NCBI RefSeq assembly: GCF_004359215.1 | Contig: NC_090610.1 | Location: 13,892,995 to 13,956,994 of the forward strand | Direction: 5' to 3' | Origin: Bremia lactucae | Taxonomy: Eukaryota > Oomycota > Peronosporomycetes > Peronosporales > Peronosporaceae | DNA: 64,000 bases | In this document: positions 32,115-41,639 of the stretch, one piece after another | Numbering within the stretch: position 1 is the first letter of the stretch | Layout of the letters: the number at the start of each line of letters is the position of its first letter | Made by a program: the position numbers and the translations under genes | The notes under the pieces: model-generated | Seen by the model: only the letters and a program-made list of their open reading frames with translations | The model's database searches: none | What the model was told of the DNA's origin: nothing

Positions 32115-32375
32115 AGCGCTATAGACCAGCAGGGTTGAGGTCCGAAATTTCGAGACCTCAGGGACTATGCTGCCCGTTTGTTCCACAACTCTGAACTTAC
32201 AAGTAGCTTCAGAGTCCGCGTCAGTAGGGCATCCCGACCCTACTGCGCTCCTGCATTTCTTGACCCCTCAGTGGTCGATGCAGAACTCATGCGTCTAGCA
32301 CGCTCGTTCTTGCCATCGCCCTTCGGGAAGTCCTCTTGTGGGCATCTTTGCCCTAGCAGGGATCCTGGTGTAGCA
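32115..32375 (-). pseudogene. Gag C-terminal end (A3)
   Basis: The degraded sequence between zinc knuckle and protease is recognisable from its match to 11560-11800 and 54660-54760. It stops at 32375, where the leader of plus-strand copy A4 begins. Confidence 0.55.
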
Positions 32376-32433
32376 GCGAGCTACACTTGGTAGCACCTAA
32401 AATCCTTCGCACGACCCGCATCTGTACGTGAGG

Positions 32434-33367
32434 ATGAGCCTCAATATTGATTGGGATCATTTCGCCCACCTCTCCGAACATCATTGGGAGGTGGCAGGGC
32501 ACATGGCGCAGGAACTTGGTGAACAAGCCCCTGCCAGGCACCTCGAAAATCCTCCTGGGCAACATGTTGCTAAGTTGGAGCAGCTCGAGGCATTTATGCT
32601 CGGACAGCGGATAGCCGCGTCCGAGGCACAGAGCCATGCGGTGGCGGCGTCCGTCACTTAGACTCCGAATGAGCTGAGGCATGAGTAGTCTCAGAGCGAG
32701 GCTCTCAACAGGACTGTTGAGATGCTCTCTGCTCGGCCGCACCAGCCGAGGCCCATTCGGATGGACCCGCCCAAGTTCAATGGAACTGCAGCGCACACGA
32801 TTGTTCACTAGCTGTTAGCCGTGGAGCAATGCGGTGTCGCGCAGCTCATCGAGGACGACAGCCGGATCGTGGCGCACGCAATGTCGCAACTGCGCGGTAA
32901 GGTCTCAGAGTTAGCTTACTCGGCGCTTATGGCAAACGTTAAGGCATCCCTACATGGGCGATCTTTAAGACAGAGATTCGCGCCATGTACCAGCCGCCGA
33001 ACACGAAGCGTTGCTTCAGACGCGCTTCTTTGGAGGGCAACAGGCGAAGCGATCTCTGCAAGAGTATGTGCAAGAGATGCGCTCGCTGTCGGCGTCCATT
33101 ACCGTAGGTCCGATTCCGGAGCACATTAAGGTGCCCACTTTTATGAACGGACTACGTCATGGCCCATCGCGACAGGCCCTTATCAGAAAGGTGCCGTCGA
33201 CGATGGAAGAGGCAATCCAAATTGCCTTAGTTAAGGAGCAATCCTACAACAGTGCCTCGGCATCAGCTTGGTATAAGCCGTCAGCCGAGAGGTCACATGC
33301 CACTCCCATGAAGTTGAACAATGCAGATCCGAATTTCCTGCACATAGCCAAAAGCCTGTCGCAGTAG
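32434..33367 (+). pseudogene. Gag (A4), near-identical to A2
   Basis: Same domains and same stop codons and frameshifts as at 18961-19894 (MSLNIDWDHF start, coiled coil, GPIPEHIKVPTFMNGLRHG). Only about three base differences were noticed over the 1.67-kb block. The preceding leader and primer-binding site differ much more. Confidence 0.8.
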
Positions 33368-33372
33368 ACGGC

Positions 33373-34317
33373 GAGCTGACAGGAAGTCAAGCGTCGCATA
33401 AACCGGCACAATGCCTACAGCCTGGTGCGGTTGGAAGGGGTGCGTTAGCCAAAAGAGCAATGGCACCCGCTTTCCGGAAAAAGGTCGTGGTGACTCGAAG
33501 AACGAGTACCCGACAGATTAGGACGATAAAAGGCACGTCTAAACAAGTGACCTTTGGATCAGTCCTAAAAAAGAGGACGGGCCTTCGAACGAGGTATTCG
33601 AGGCCGTCAAAAACGAAATTGCGGAGGCATCCTCAATTAAGGTGATCCGATAAGACTTTAAATCTGCCGAGGAGATAGTAAATCTCCCGGAGATGCTCGT
33701 GGGATCTCTTCCTTGCCGAATTAAAGGATGGAAAGATCCACGAAATAGTCACACCAGTTCCAGAAGAGAACTTGGTGGACTGTTGCTCGTCGTCCACAAT
33801 GGATGAGAGCGTCCTAGAAACAGACAAAAAGAAACGGTTCGCTGCTCAAGGCTAAGATGCCTTGAGAGACAGTCCGTTCTTTGAGGTTCTGTGGAAACAT
33901 CGCGATGTGTTCCCAGAAGAAGTGCCGAGCCGCCTACCAGCAGATAGGGGCTTCGGGCACGAGATAGACCTCGAACCTGGCACCAAGTATTGTGTGACCA
34001 GGCAATGGCGTTTGCCGAAAGAACAAGTCGATTATATCGATGAGTTCTTCGACAAGCGAGCCAAGGCGGGACATGTGCGTGAGAGCAAATCGCCTCACTG
34101 CAGCCTGACCTTTTGTGTGCGTAAAGCCACAGGTGTATGGCGAGTAGCAATAAGCCGAACACGGCGAGCATACCGGCGCAAACGCCATTCCCGCGGATTG
34201 ATGTCTTGTTTAACTCCATGGGAAAGTCAACTATCTTTTCGCGTTGGATTTGAAGGATGGCTACTATCAGGTATTCATGCGAGAGTCCGATGTAGCAAAA
34301 GCAGCTGTAAGCCCAAT
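33373..34317 (+). pseudogene. Spacer and RT fingers (A4)
   Basis: Protease is deleted, as in A2. RT begins at about 33780; 33862-34317 reads SPFFEVLWKHRDVFPEEV, RGFGHEIDLEPGTKY, SLTFCVRKATGVWRVA, then frameshifts into LDLKDGYYQVFMRESDVAKAAVS. It breaks at 34317, before the YFDD box. Confidence 0.75.
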
Positions 34318-34508
34318 ACGAGGCGGAATTCTTGCGCCGCATTCATCCGCATTCCGATGCGATGAAACAGCGGTCGCAGCGAATTCATTTCGCCCGCTTG
34401 CGTGTGAAAGAAATCATGGGCGGTACTGTACCCCCTGTTTCTTCTCACAACGATGCTTCTAATAGTCCATTTGAGACTAGCGAAGAGGCCTCAGCTGGTG
34501 CTCCTTTT
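34318..34508 (+). pseudogene. Accessory-ORF fragment in sense orientation
   Basis: This plus-strand stretch matches the middle of the antisense ORF (YEAEFLRRIHPHSDAM, RLRVKEIMGG) of A3 at about 28170-28360. In a plus-strand element that ORF should be on the minus strand, so the fragment was inserted or switched by recombination between RT and integrase. Confidence 0.7.
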
Positions 34509-35110
34509 CAGGAGGGCCCCTCACTATGCTCGGTGCGAAAGAGGAACATAGTTTCGTCAATATGACGATGACTCGTGAGGGTATTCTCTCAAAGATTGAA
34601 ACTTGCCCTAGTGACCCTGCCAGTTTAGCAGTGGTCAATAAAATTACGCCATATGACCGACCTCTCGGCGGTATCATAGGCGAGTTTGATGCTAAACGCG
34701 TGAGGGAGGCTCAACGCTTTGAGGATGAGCGATTAGGCATCACACGAAAAGTCCGTGATGCGATGGCAAGCGCACAGGACAAGCAAAAAGGATATGCGGA
34801 CCGAAATGGTCGCAAAAATAATGAACGCTTTATAGTGGGTGAAAAAGTACTGCTAAGTACTGTACCCTACCTAAGAATGCAATTTTTGTACTACCTGTAG
34901 GTACTACGAAGTTGTTGCCGCGTTTCATTGGGCCCTTTACGGTGGTAGAAGAGATTAGCGACCTCAATTCTAGACTCGCCATTCCCCCCGTATATGAAGA
35001 CGCACTCCGATATTTTACGCGGGTCGTCTAAAAAGGTATGTAGACCCAAATGAGGTCACATATCCCCATCCGTCTAAGGAGACCGATGGTGACGCCGACA
35101 GTGAGTCGAG
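34509..35110 (+). pseudogene. Integrase C-terminal part (A4)
   Basis: 34526-34900 has the region after the core (MLGAKEEHSFVNMTMTREGI, RVREAQRFEDERLGITRKVRDAMASAQ, KGYADRNGRKNNERFIVGEKVLL). After a frameshift, FIGPFTVVEEI and the VFYVGRL-like end run to 35045. The catalytic core is missing. Confidence 0.75.
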
Positions 35111-35625
35111 CGTCCTTCGGGTGAGGGAGACGGAGAAGGCGAAAAACTATCAGCCGACCGACTCCTCCCACCACGAACAGGACTTGGAGAGCGAGGGATA
35201 TCACGCGAGTAACGCGGATCCCTCAGCATTATCCGCTCAAAAAGGTCCAAGCGAGTCTTCAGGCGTTCATAATTCTGCTGAGCTTTCGCTCGGACATCAC
35301 AAAGATCCGAGGTCAGTCGCGAGACTTGACCCTCGAGATGCACAATACGTCGTTCAGCAGCGCTTAACGCCTGTGACTGAATCGACGAAGGTAAGGCAGC
35401 CGCGAGTAGGTGGGCGAGATCGCCACTCCTATCGGGCGCCGCCTGCACTGATGGATGCGGGTGGGAACCAACGCTTCCTTGTTGGAAGGTTGCTTGCCCA
35501 CAGCTCCGTGATGCAAAGGTATCAGATTCTCGTCCAATGGAGCGGTTACCCGAAGAGTTTTGACTCTTGGGAACCGAATGATACCCTACGTATTGATGTG
35601 CCCGGCTTGGTGGCTGCCTACCCAC
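35074..35625 (-). CDS. Antisense accessory ORF, C-terminal half (A4)
   Basis: Open for 183 codons on the strand opposite the chromodomain: GQATFQQGSVGSHPHPSVQA, the coiled coil (SAAERRIVHLEGQVSRLTSD, LKTRLDLFERIM), and the RSPSPVRGGRSRSADSFSPS tail with a CRRHHRSP end. Both strands are open here for about 500 bp. The 5' part is lost at 35620, so this is a fragment. Confidence 0.5.
   Translation of the reverse strand: MGRQPPSRAHQYVGYHSVPKSQNSSGNRSIGRESDTFASRSCGQATFQQGSVGSHPHPSVQAAPDRSGDLAHLLAAALPSSIQSQALSAAERRIVHLEGQVSRLTSDLCDVRAKAQQNYERLKTRLDLFERIMLRDPRYSRDIPRSPSPVRGGRSRSADSFSPSPSPSPEGRSTHCRRHHRSP
35121..35617 (+). pseudogene. Chromodomain region (A4)
   Basis: Open from 35121: acidic linker (HHEQDLESEGYHASNADPSA), then the chromodomain (RFLVGRLLAHSSVMQRYQILVQWSGYPKSFDSWEPND, quoted as two joined motifs RFLVGRLLAHSS and WSGYPKSFDSWEP). 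It includes the conserved aromatic W...Y and SWEP positions. At 35617 it runs into minus-strand integrase sequence. Confidence 0.75.
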
Positions 35626-36350
35626 TAAGGCTCGGGCTGCGCACGACTGGCTTAGACACTGTTATTTATAGCGAACCCCACAAAAGGCAATTGCTTGCTC
35701 CACTCTTTGGGAATTGCTATAGTGCGTGAGACATCCGCCACGACCCGATTGGCACGTTCTGTTTGGCCATCGGTCTGGGGATGATCTGCGGTCGACATGT
35801 GGAGCTTGCAACCTAGCAGCTCGAACACATGTCGCCAGAAACCAGACGTAAAATGTGGATTCCGGTCCGAAACTATGGACTTGGCATCCCGTGTCGTCGG
35901 TAAACATGATCCAGGAACAAGAGAGCTGCCTCCTTGCCTGTGGTCGATGTTTTACATGGTGCTAAATGCACCATTTTGCTCAGTCTGTCTACAAAGACGA
36001 CGAGCCCCGTCCGACCCTTATAATCGGGCGGCATGCCAAACATGAAGTCCAGACTTACGGACTTCCACAATTCGTTAGAATCGGTAGCGGCCTTTAGTGG
36101 CGCACTGCTGGACGGTGCAGGCTTAATGCGCTGACACTGTTTGCAAGAGCGAATATACTTGAACACTCATCAATATAAGGGTGGCCACTAAACTCCTCTA
36201 ACACTCGTAAGAATGTCTTTTCACGGCCCAAAGGTCCATTAGATGGCGCATCATGGAGCTCGTGAAGGATCATCAGCTTGAGGTCTGTACATAGATTCTC
36301 AAGGGATCACAAGGTGGCAGCTGATGCCATAACAGGCTATCGGTGTAGCT
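35625..36350 (-). pseudogene. Integrase core and zinc finger
   Basis: 35873-36166 carries CKQCQRIKPAPSSSAPL, WKSVSLDFMFGMPPDYKGRTGL (first catalytic Asp), VDRLSKMVHLAPCK and FLDHVYRRHGMPSP. 35662-35907 has the continuation to the catalytic Glu region in another frame. 36170-36350 is the zinc-finger start. This minus-strand pol lies inside the plus-strand copy A4. Confidence 0.75.
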
Positions 36351-36363
36351 AAAGCGATTTAGC

Positions 36364-36960
36364 TTAGCTTTCAGGTGCGACGGAAGGGAAACCTTTCGTC
36401 CACCGAAGTGATCCAACAGCAGGCACACTTTCCGTGTGTCTTATCTCGAAGTCTGGTCTGCGCGATAAAGCGTCAGCCAAGACATTCGACTTACCCGGCT
36501 TATATTTAACTTTTAAATTAAAATCAGAGAAGATTGTGAGCCATCTTGCCATTCTAGGTGAGAGGTGCGGTGAGTTTATTGCGGTCCCCAGTAATGCGTG
36601 ATCCGTATAAGCCACAAATGGTTCGGTGCCCAATAGGTGCACACGAATTTTGATACGAGTATACGTTATTGAAAGTACCTCTTTGTCATGCACAGGGTAA
36701 TTCAGTTCCGCGGCTTTTAAAATCCGGGACTGATAAGAGAAGACACGGTCAACGCCGTCATTGCCCTTCTGCATGAGCGCGCTGCCGATTGCACAATTAG
36801 TTGCATCGCAGACGACGCTAAGGGGCTTATCCGCGTCTGGCAATGCCAAGACCTGCGCTGTAATAAGAGATTGCTTCACTGATGTGAACGCATCATCTTG
36901 TTCTTTTAACCAAACCCATTCTGCGTACTTTTTAAGGAGGTCAGATAATGGTTTAGTTTG
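36364..36960 (-). pseudogene. RNase H, open frame
   Basis: A 171-codon open frame: KQSLITAQVLALPDADKPLSVVCDATNCAIG, VFSYQSRILKAAELNYPVHDKEVLSI, LSPRMARWLTIFSDFNLKVKYKPGKSNVLADALSRRP (quoted motifs, in order). Catalytic Asp, Glu and Asp positions can be placed. It is near-identical to 51527-52130. At 36960 it is cut by the accessory ORF. Confidence 0.8.
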
Positions 36961-36976
36961 CGGTCGGGCGTTTCAT

Positions 36977-37747
36977 TTAAACGCAACGCGACCGGGATCG
37001 GGAAAATACGCCCAAGCGATTTTCCTGACCCTTCCATGATTTAAAGACGCCATAATAATTATATGCGTCTAGAAGGGCGCGCTCTAGGAGCGACGCTTTT
37101 GGTCCGTTTAAACGAAGCAATTTCGATGAAGGGGGCAACAGGGATATGCCACCCGGCACATAGCCACGTTCAAAACGACTGGCTTGTGACACCGACTGAG
37201 AACGTTCACGTGTCGTCGGCGGAGCTTTAGGCTCCGAATCCTCTATGTCAGAACCATTATGGATTATAGACTGAGCATTAGGCGTTGTGGTTATACCCAA
37301 CGGAGAAGCGGCTGCGCCTTTATGGTAAGCGCTCTCATTGCCTGTCGCTGCGCTATTCAGCGCAGACGACGAGACAGCATTCGTAAATGTTGCTCTCTCC
37401 ATGTTGTGAGCCATGAGAGAAGTTTGGATGAGCAATAATGCGCCATTATCCTTCCTCATGAGCTCGTTGTCCGCATCACTACTATGAGGTGAAGGCAGCG
37501 GTGTCGACTCATTGTAATCGACAATGAGCGACGGATCCGCATCCTCACTGTTAAAGTGAAATAGATCCTTTAGCCCCATTAACGAGACAGCAGCAGTAGC
37601 TGTCGGCGGTTCGACTAAGGCATTGGACGCGGCCGGCGATTTAACGCGGCGCGTGCGCTTTGTGCGAGGTTGAGTGGGCGTCTTCGCAGACGACCCACCA
37701 ACACTGCCCCTTTTAGGTGGCATCTTTAGCGCCGTGTATGAAAACAC
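36977..37747 (-). CDS. Antisense accessory ORF, N-terminal 256 codons
   Basis: An open frame starting at 37747 (or the internal Met of MPPKRGSVGG at 37723). The basic N-terminus (TQPRTKRTRRVK) looks like a nuclear localisation signal. A Ser/Asp/Asn-rich region (NSEDADPSLIVDYNESTP) and a segment with repeated Arg/Ser (TTRERSQSVSQASRFERGY) follow, ending with LLERALLDAYNYYGVFKSWK. It continues out of frame and is cut at 36961 by RNase H of another element. Antisense to the LTR-A that follows. No known family. Confidence 0.6.
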   Translation of the reverse strand: MFSYTALKMPPKRGSVGGSSAKTPTQPRTKRTRRVKSPAASNALVEPPTATAAVSLMGLKDLFHFNSEDADPSLIVDYNESTPLPSPHSSDADNELMRKDNGALLLIQTSLMAHNMERATFTNAVSSSALNSAATGNESAYHKGAAASPLGITTTPNAQSIIHNGSDIEDSEPKAPPTTRERSQSVSQASRFERGYVPGGISLLPPSSKLLRLNGPKASLLERALLDAYNYYGVFKSWKGQENRLGVFSRSRSRCV

Positions 37748-37814
37748 AGGTCGCTAGAGTGATTGAGAGAACTAGCGGCGCGTAAAGCGTCTTGCAGTTC
37801 CTTGCTAGTCTTTG

Positions 37815-37855
37815 ACGAATTTAAAATATAAATTCGTTTTTTAAGGGGAGGATGG
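37815..37855 (+). other. Conserved hairpin and polypurine tract before 3' LTR-A
   Basis: The inverted repeat CGAATTT-N7-AAATTCG (37817-37837) is followed by the polypurine tract TTAAGGGGAGGATGG that ends at the LTR. The same arrangement occurs at 20787-20823, 27289-27329 and 63255-63293. Confidence 0.65.
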
Positions 37856-38389
37856 TGTAACGGGCTAAAGTTGCCCTAAAAATACACAGTCCCCGTTAAG
37901 TACTCTTGGTGTACTTAAGAGGATGGTCAGTTACTTAAATAAAGTAATTAGACCCAGCACTCGGGTGTGGTTCACATTTGTGACGAACCCTTGTGTATGT
38001 GATGCACAAAGGTGCATTCACATTAGGAGGGATGACGGCTTGCGTCATCCGTTACGCAAGGTATCTAGAAAAACACGCTCGCAATACAAATCAAGTGTTA
38101 TCTATAGAGATGACATTTTGGTTGGTAAAAATAAGTATTTATATTTAATGCGATTAAATATTAGTCAGTCTGAAAACTACTTCCTACTTGGTAATTGCGC
38201 ACGAGGAGCCGGATTATCGATCCCGTGACGACACTTTACTAGAGTACTTAGTGCGTTGGGTGAGGTCGCTAAGGCGCCCACCACAACTACCTCACTACAC
38301 ACCAAGAGAAAACGGTCTAACCGCTTCCTCGCTGTGCTAGGGTCTGTGTCTAAGTAGAGCGTGGCCGTATTAAGACGTGCCCGCCTACA
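37856..38389 (+). repeat. LTR-A, 3' LTR
   Basis: 534 bp, TGTAACGGGCTAAAGTTGCCC ... GCCCGCCTACA. It is identical, apart from rare changes, to 49527-50060 because both lie in a recent segmental duplication. Confidence 0.85.
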
Positions 38390-38778
38390 ACTCTGGTAAA
38401 TAAGAAAATAAAATACAAATACTAGCTGAACTTCAACAAATGTATTTCGAAAGGAGACTTGCAACTTTCATTTGTGCGGCCAATCAGAAACCTTTTATAT
38501 TTGTAGATGAATGTTCTCCCACTAATAGTGATTTTTTTAACTTTTATTCCCGGTAGGATAAAGTATGAATACATTTGGTACGGCTTTGGATAGACAGAAG
38601 CAAATGCGCGATATTAGCCTCTTTAATTTATATACGGACATGTGTTTACGTGACTGTGAGTCCAATCACCTCCGAAGGAGCCAAATTAGCAGTTTATATA
38701 GTAAGGAAGACATATATTGAGCCACTAGTTAACTTAGCAATAATCATAGTAAGTTTATGCATTTGCTTTGGGGAAAAC
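38390..38778. other. Spacer with no recognisable gene
   Basis: AT-rich sequence between LTR-A and a solo LTR-B. An 80-codon hydrophobic frame at 38575-38817 runs on into LTR-B and is unlikely to be real. The sequence is duplicated at 50061-50449. Confidence 0.4.
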
Positions 38779-39279
38779 TGTAACTGGGCACCTTTCTCTA
38801 GTACTGGTAAGTACTAATTAACCTTACACTGATTACAGTGTAGGTAGGGTGCCTCGAACTTCACGTACACAAGATACAGAGGAAGGTTTCTAAGTAGCTA
38901 AGGACCAAAGGTGATTCACTGGATTTAGAATTAAGGAAAAGTATTACTGTATTAATATAGTAAGTTTCCTACGTAACGACCTTCTATCTACAACAGAACT
39001 TATTATTTTAATATCTAGCTAAGTATGGCGCCTCCTTGCGCACCGCACAATCGTGTCTTAAAACGATTGTCGGGGTTGACTTAAACTAAATCAACCAAGC
39101 AATAGAGCTAATGTCTTATTGCATCAATAATACCAAATTTGGTATTACTGGAACTATTTAAGTCAAAAATAATAAAGATAATAATTTTGCACTTCTTCTT
39201 TTTGTTTCTCTCATCGAAAATAATATTTATTATTCTTCTTATAGAAAATAATACTTATGTAACGGGACACCCCGTTACA
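38779..39279 (-). repeat. Solo LTR-B
   Basis: 501 bp with ends TGTAACTGGG and CCCGTTACA. The flanks AAAAC (38774-38778) and TAAAC (39280-39284) match at four of five bases, suggesting a target-site duplication, and there is no internal region. It includes the perfect palindrome ATACCAAATTTGGTAT. Confidence 0.7.
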
Positions 39280-39321
39280 TAAACAACCTTATTCTTAATT
39301 GCACGCTTGGTCCATGCTAGT

Positions 39322-39466
39322 TGTAACGGGCAGCTTGTTACATAATTACTGTAACCTATTGAGAAATAACAATATAGATAAATCCTTACACATAAGACTA
39401 TAGCAGTAATGTGAAATTGATATTCATTGGTTGATTTAAGTCTTTTTATCAATCCCATAAATCGGT
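39322..39466 (+). repeat. 5' fragment of an LTR-B-like repeat
   Basis: Starts TGTAACGGGCAGCTTGTTAC and contains the landmark TTGGTTGATTTAAG, then breaks into integrase sequence at about 39467. It lies head to head with the solo LTR-B. A duplicate is at 50993-51137. Confidence 0.55.
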
Positions 39467-39996
39467 GGTAATGCACTATTTTTGCTCAGTCTGTCTACAA
39501 AGACGACGAGCCCCGTCCGACCCTTATAATCGGGCGGCATACCAAACATGAAGTCCAGACTTACGGACTTCCACAATTCGTTAGAATCGGTAGCGGCCTT
39601 TAGTGGCGCACTGCTGGACGGTGCAGGCTTAATGCGCTGACACTGTTTGCAAGAGCGAATATACTTGAACACTCATCAACATAAGGGTGGCAGAATGTCT
39701 TTTCACGGCCCAAAGGCCCATTAGATGGCGCATCATGGAGCTCGTGAAGGATCATCAGCTTGAGGTCTGTGTCATGAGGCACATAGATTCATAAGGGATC
39801 ACAAGGTGGCAGCTGATGCCATAACATGCTATCGGTGTAGCTAAAGCGATTTAGCTTAGCTTTCAGGTGCGACGGAAGGGAAACCTTTCGTCCACCGAAG
39901 TGATCCAACAGCAGGCACAATGGTCATCCTGACTGCAATTCTCTTTTATTTCAGAGGCTAATGAGCTCGTCACGTGGTATGCCTTCATGGCTACCA
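39467..39996 (-). pseudogene. Integrase zinc finger/core and RNase H end
   Basis: 39436-39672 reads CKQCQRIKPAPSSSAPLKAA and SLDFMFGMPPDYKGRTGL; 39600-39782 has MPHDTDLKLMILHELHDAPS, the stretch before the H2C2 finger. Up to 39919 it is the duplicate of 51138-51590. From 39920 to 39996 it continues like A3 at about 30180-30260 and then meets the Copia remnant. Confidence 0.7.
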
Positions 39997-40019
39997 AGAC
40001 GATTAAAAACATCAGCATG

Positions 40020-40550
40020 TGTTTCGTGTCGTTAGCAAGAGAGAGCTTATTGGATTCGCGGATGCAATTTGGGCAGGCGCCTTAGACACCTGGCATTTTT
40101 CAACAGTAAATGTATTCTTCCTGAACAGCGAAACGATCTCTGGACTCTAAGCGCCAGGTGATCGTTGCGATATCAAGCACGGAAGCAGAGTATATGAGTC
40201 TAGGTAGCGCAACTTAAGAGCCAGTCTGGCTTCGAAATTTGATACAAAGCTTGTAGTAAAGAATGGATACGGCGACGACGATTATTCAAGACAATCAAGG
40301 ATGTATTGCGCTGGCCAAGAATCCTCTCTACCATTCGCACGCACACTAAGCACGTCGACGTCAAGTTTCATTTCTTGCGTGAAAAGGTGGCAAGTGAGGT
40401 AGATGCATGCGCTGATTTACAACCTGTCAGAAGAAATGATCGCAGACGGTTTAACCAAGGCTCTTTATAAGGGACGAGCACACATAGTGTATCATGGGTT
40501 TCGGCATGGCGGCATAAGGTCATACACTTAGGGTGCACATCAAGGGCGAA
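40020..40550 (+). pseudogene. Copia RNase H and pol end
   Basis: Shows the end of a Ty1/Copia polyprotein in mixed frames: IGFADAIWAGALDTW (equivalent to the usual YSDADWAGD), SSTEAEYMSLGSAT, WLRNLIQSL, DNQGCIALAKNPLYHSHAHTKHVDVKFHFLREKVAS (quoted as successive motifs), and EEMIADGLTKALYKGRAHIVYHGF at the C-terminus. Several stops and frameshifts. It is the only clear Copia coding sequence in the window. Confidence 0.85.
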
Positions 40551-40640
40551 TGTTGTAGATTGATGTGTACACCGAAAGTTTTGCGCATTACGCAATTGTG
40601 TGTTGAAGGATATAAACACATGAAAGTAAAGGGATCGTTT
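40540..40640 (+). repeat. Start of a Copia 3' LTR
   Basis: The purine-rich CAAGGGCGAA (40541-40550) is followed by TGTTGTAGATTGATGTGTAC, the usual form of a polypurine tract/LTR boundary in Copia. I cannot define the LTR end; the SINE begins soon after. Confidence 0.45.
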
Positions 40641-40680
40641 GGCAGGCATGATAGGGAGAAATATTGAGAGGCAGAAACCA

Positions 40681-40830
40681 TGCGCTGTAGCTCAGTCGGG
40701 AAGGCATGGCAGTGCCATCCCACAGGTCACCGGTTCGATACCCGGCAACGAGAAAAAGTAAAACCTTCGGAAACTGGGGTTTGGGGTTTTCAGCACTGTC
40801 CTGCCAGACAGTGACGTTTCCCATTTTATG
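40681..40830 (+). mobile_element. tRNA-derived SINE or tRNA pseudogene
   Basis: RNA polymerase III internal promoter boxes are present: TGTAGCTCAGTCGGG (A box, about 40686-40700) and GGTTCGATACC (B box, about 40733-40743). The spacing and the ATGGCAGTGCCAT stem between them do not make a good cloverleaf. A non-tRNA tail follows (repeated GGGGTTT, and CACTGTC-CTGCCA-GACAGTG hairpin, about 40794-40813). Head and tail together fit a SINE, as known from oomycetes. Confidence 0.6.
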
Positions 40831-40839
40831 GTGCATGAA

Positions 40840-41100
40840 AGGAAAGAGATAAAGGTAGGATGGATGTTAACGGTAGGATCGGGATAACCTCAAAACACAA
40901 CTCACTTTCCGGTTTTGCAATCCCGACCGTAATCCCAACTACAAGCTCATAGGGTAACATAATTTAACAAGATTTAGCCTAAGAAACGACTCCGCTTTTA
41001 AGATTGAGTCTTTGATGGCTCAAACTACGTTCGTCTTCAGGAAATCTGAAGACGAAGTCAATAAATACTGGCTGCCAACACTAGGCAAAAGTTGTAACGA
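40840..41100. other. No recognisable gene
   Basis: Sequence between the SINE tail and the family B integrase remnant. 41012-41275 (+) is open but is the antisense of the integrase. Confidence 0.3.
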
Positions 41101-41122
41101 GCACCGGATAAAGCACTGGGCT

Positions 41123-41347
41123 TCACCCGTTGACAAACTTTGCAAGCACGTATGTACTGGGGACGAGCTCATACCGGCGTGGCCAGTAGAAGTCGCGGCT
41201 TATCGTGAGATAAGTCTTCTCACGTACACGATACCCACTTATCGATGCAACTTTGCACTCATACATGATGCGTAAACGCAATTCATTACGGGTGGGAATG
41301 ACGACACGAGGTGTGTCGCCAGCAATGGCTGTGTAATACAGTAACAC
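41123..41347 (-). pseudogene. Integrase zinc finger (family B)
   Basis: TPRVVIPTRNELRLRIMYEC, REKTYLTISRDFYWPRRYE: the H2C2 domain with the first His region damaged. The sequence stops before the catalytic core. Confidence 0.65.
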
Positions 41348-41639
41348 ATTGCGTATTATGTATCAATCCGTTTACGATCGATACAATTTCAACAATCCTT
41401 CAAGAATTGTTGTGATGACTTTCTAAAGCAGTTTGTCAACCCTTTAAAAGCCTTATCTTCTTGATAGGCTCTTCTAACGTCGTCAAGTAATGTTGACGAC
41501 GGAGCAAGTATTTTTGCAACAGTGCACTATTGGTTTGCGCAGCCGTTAAAATCGGGCCGTAGCGAAGAAGCATCAGCTACGACATTAGATCGTCTGGTTC
41601 GTATTCCAGGTAAAGGTTTACTCAGCAATAACTTACAAC

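Larger units (their letters stand above)
26736..32370 (-). mobile_element. Gypsy family A copy A3, most complete pol layout
   Basis: Minus-strand element. From its 3' end (left): LTR-A 26736-27288, polypurine tract, antisense ORF, chromodomain, integrase, RNase H, RT palm, protease and the end of gag. Its 5' half of gag and 5' LTR are replaced by the plus-strand copy A4 at about 32375. RT is internally deleted at about 31190. Confidence 0.8.
32380..35620 (+). mobile_element. Gypsy family A copy A4, rearranged
   Basis: Begins with the LTR-A end and primer-binding site (TTGGTAGCACC at 32387) but has no 5' LTR. Then follow gag, spacer, the RT fingers, a piece of accessory ORF in the wrong orientation (34318-34508), integrase C-terminus and chromodomain. 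Its 3' end may be the accessory ORF and LTR at 36977-38389, separated from it by minus-strand pol (35625-36960). Confidence 0.65.

Noticed and set aside
38575..38817. 80-codon hydrophobic ORF as a secreted or membrane protein (possible effector)
   Set aside because: It runs into LTR-B sequence, has no RxLR or similar motif and is present twice only because of the segmental duplication.
40368..40723. Overlapping minus-strand frames as genes
   Set aside because: They are antisense to the Copia RNase H and to the SINE, with no family features.
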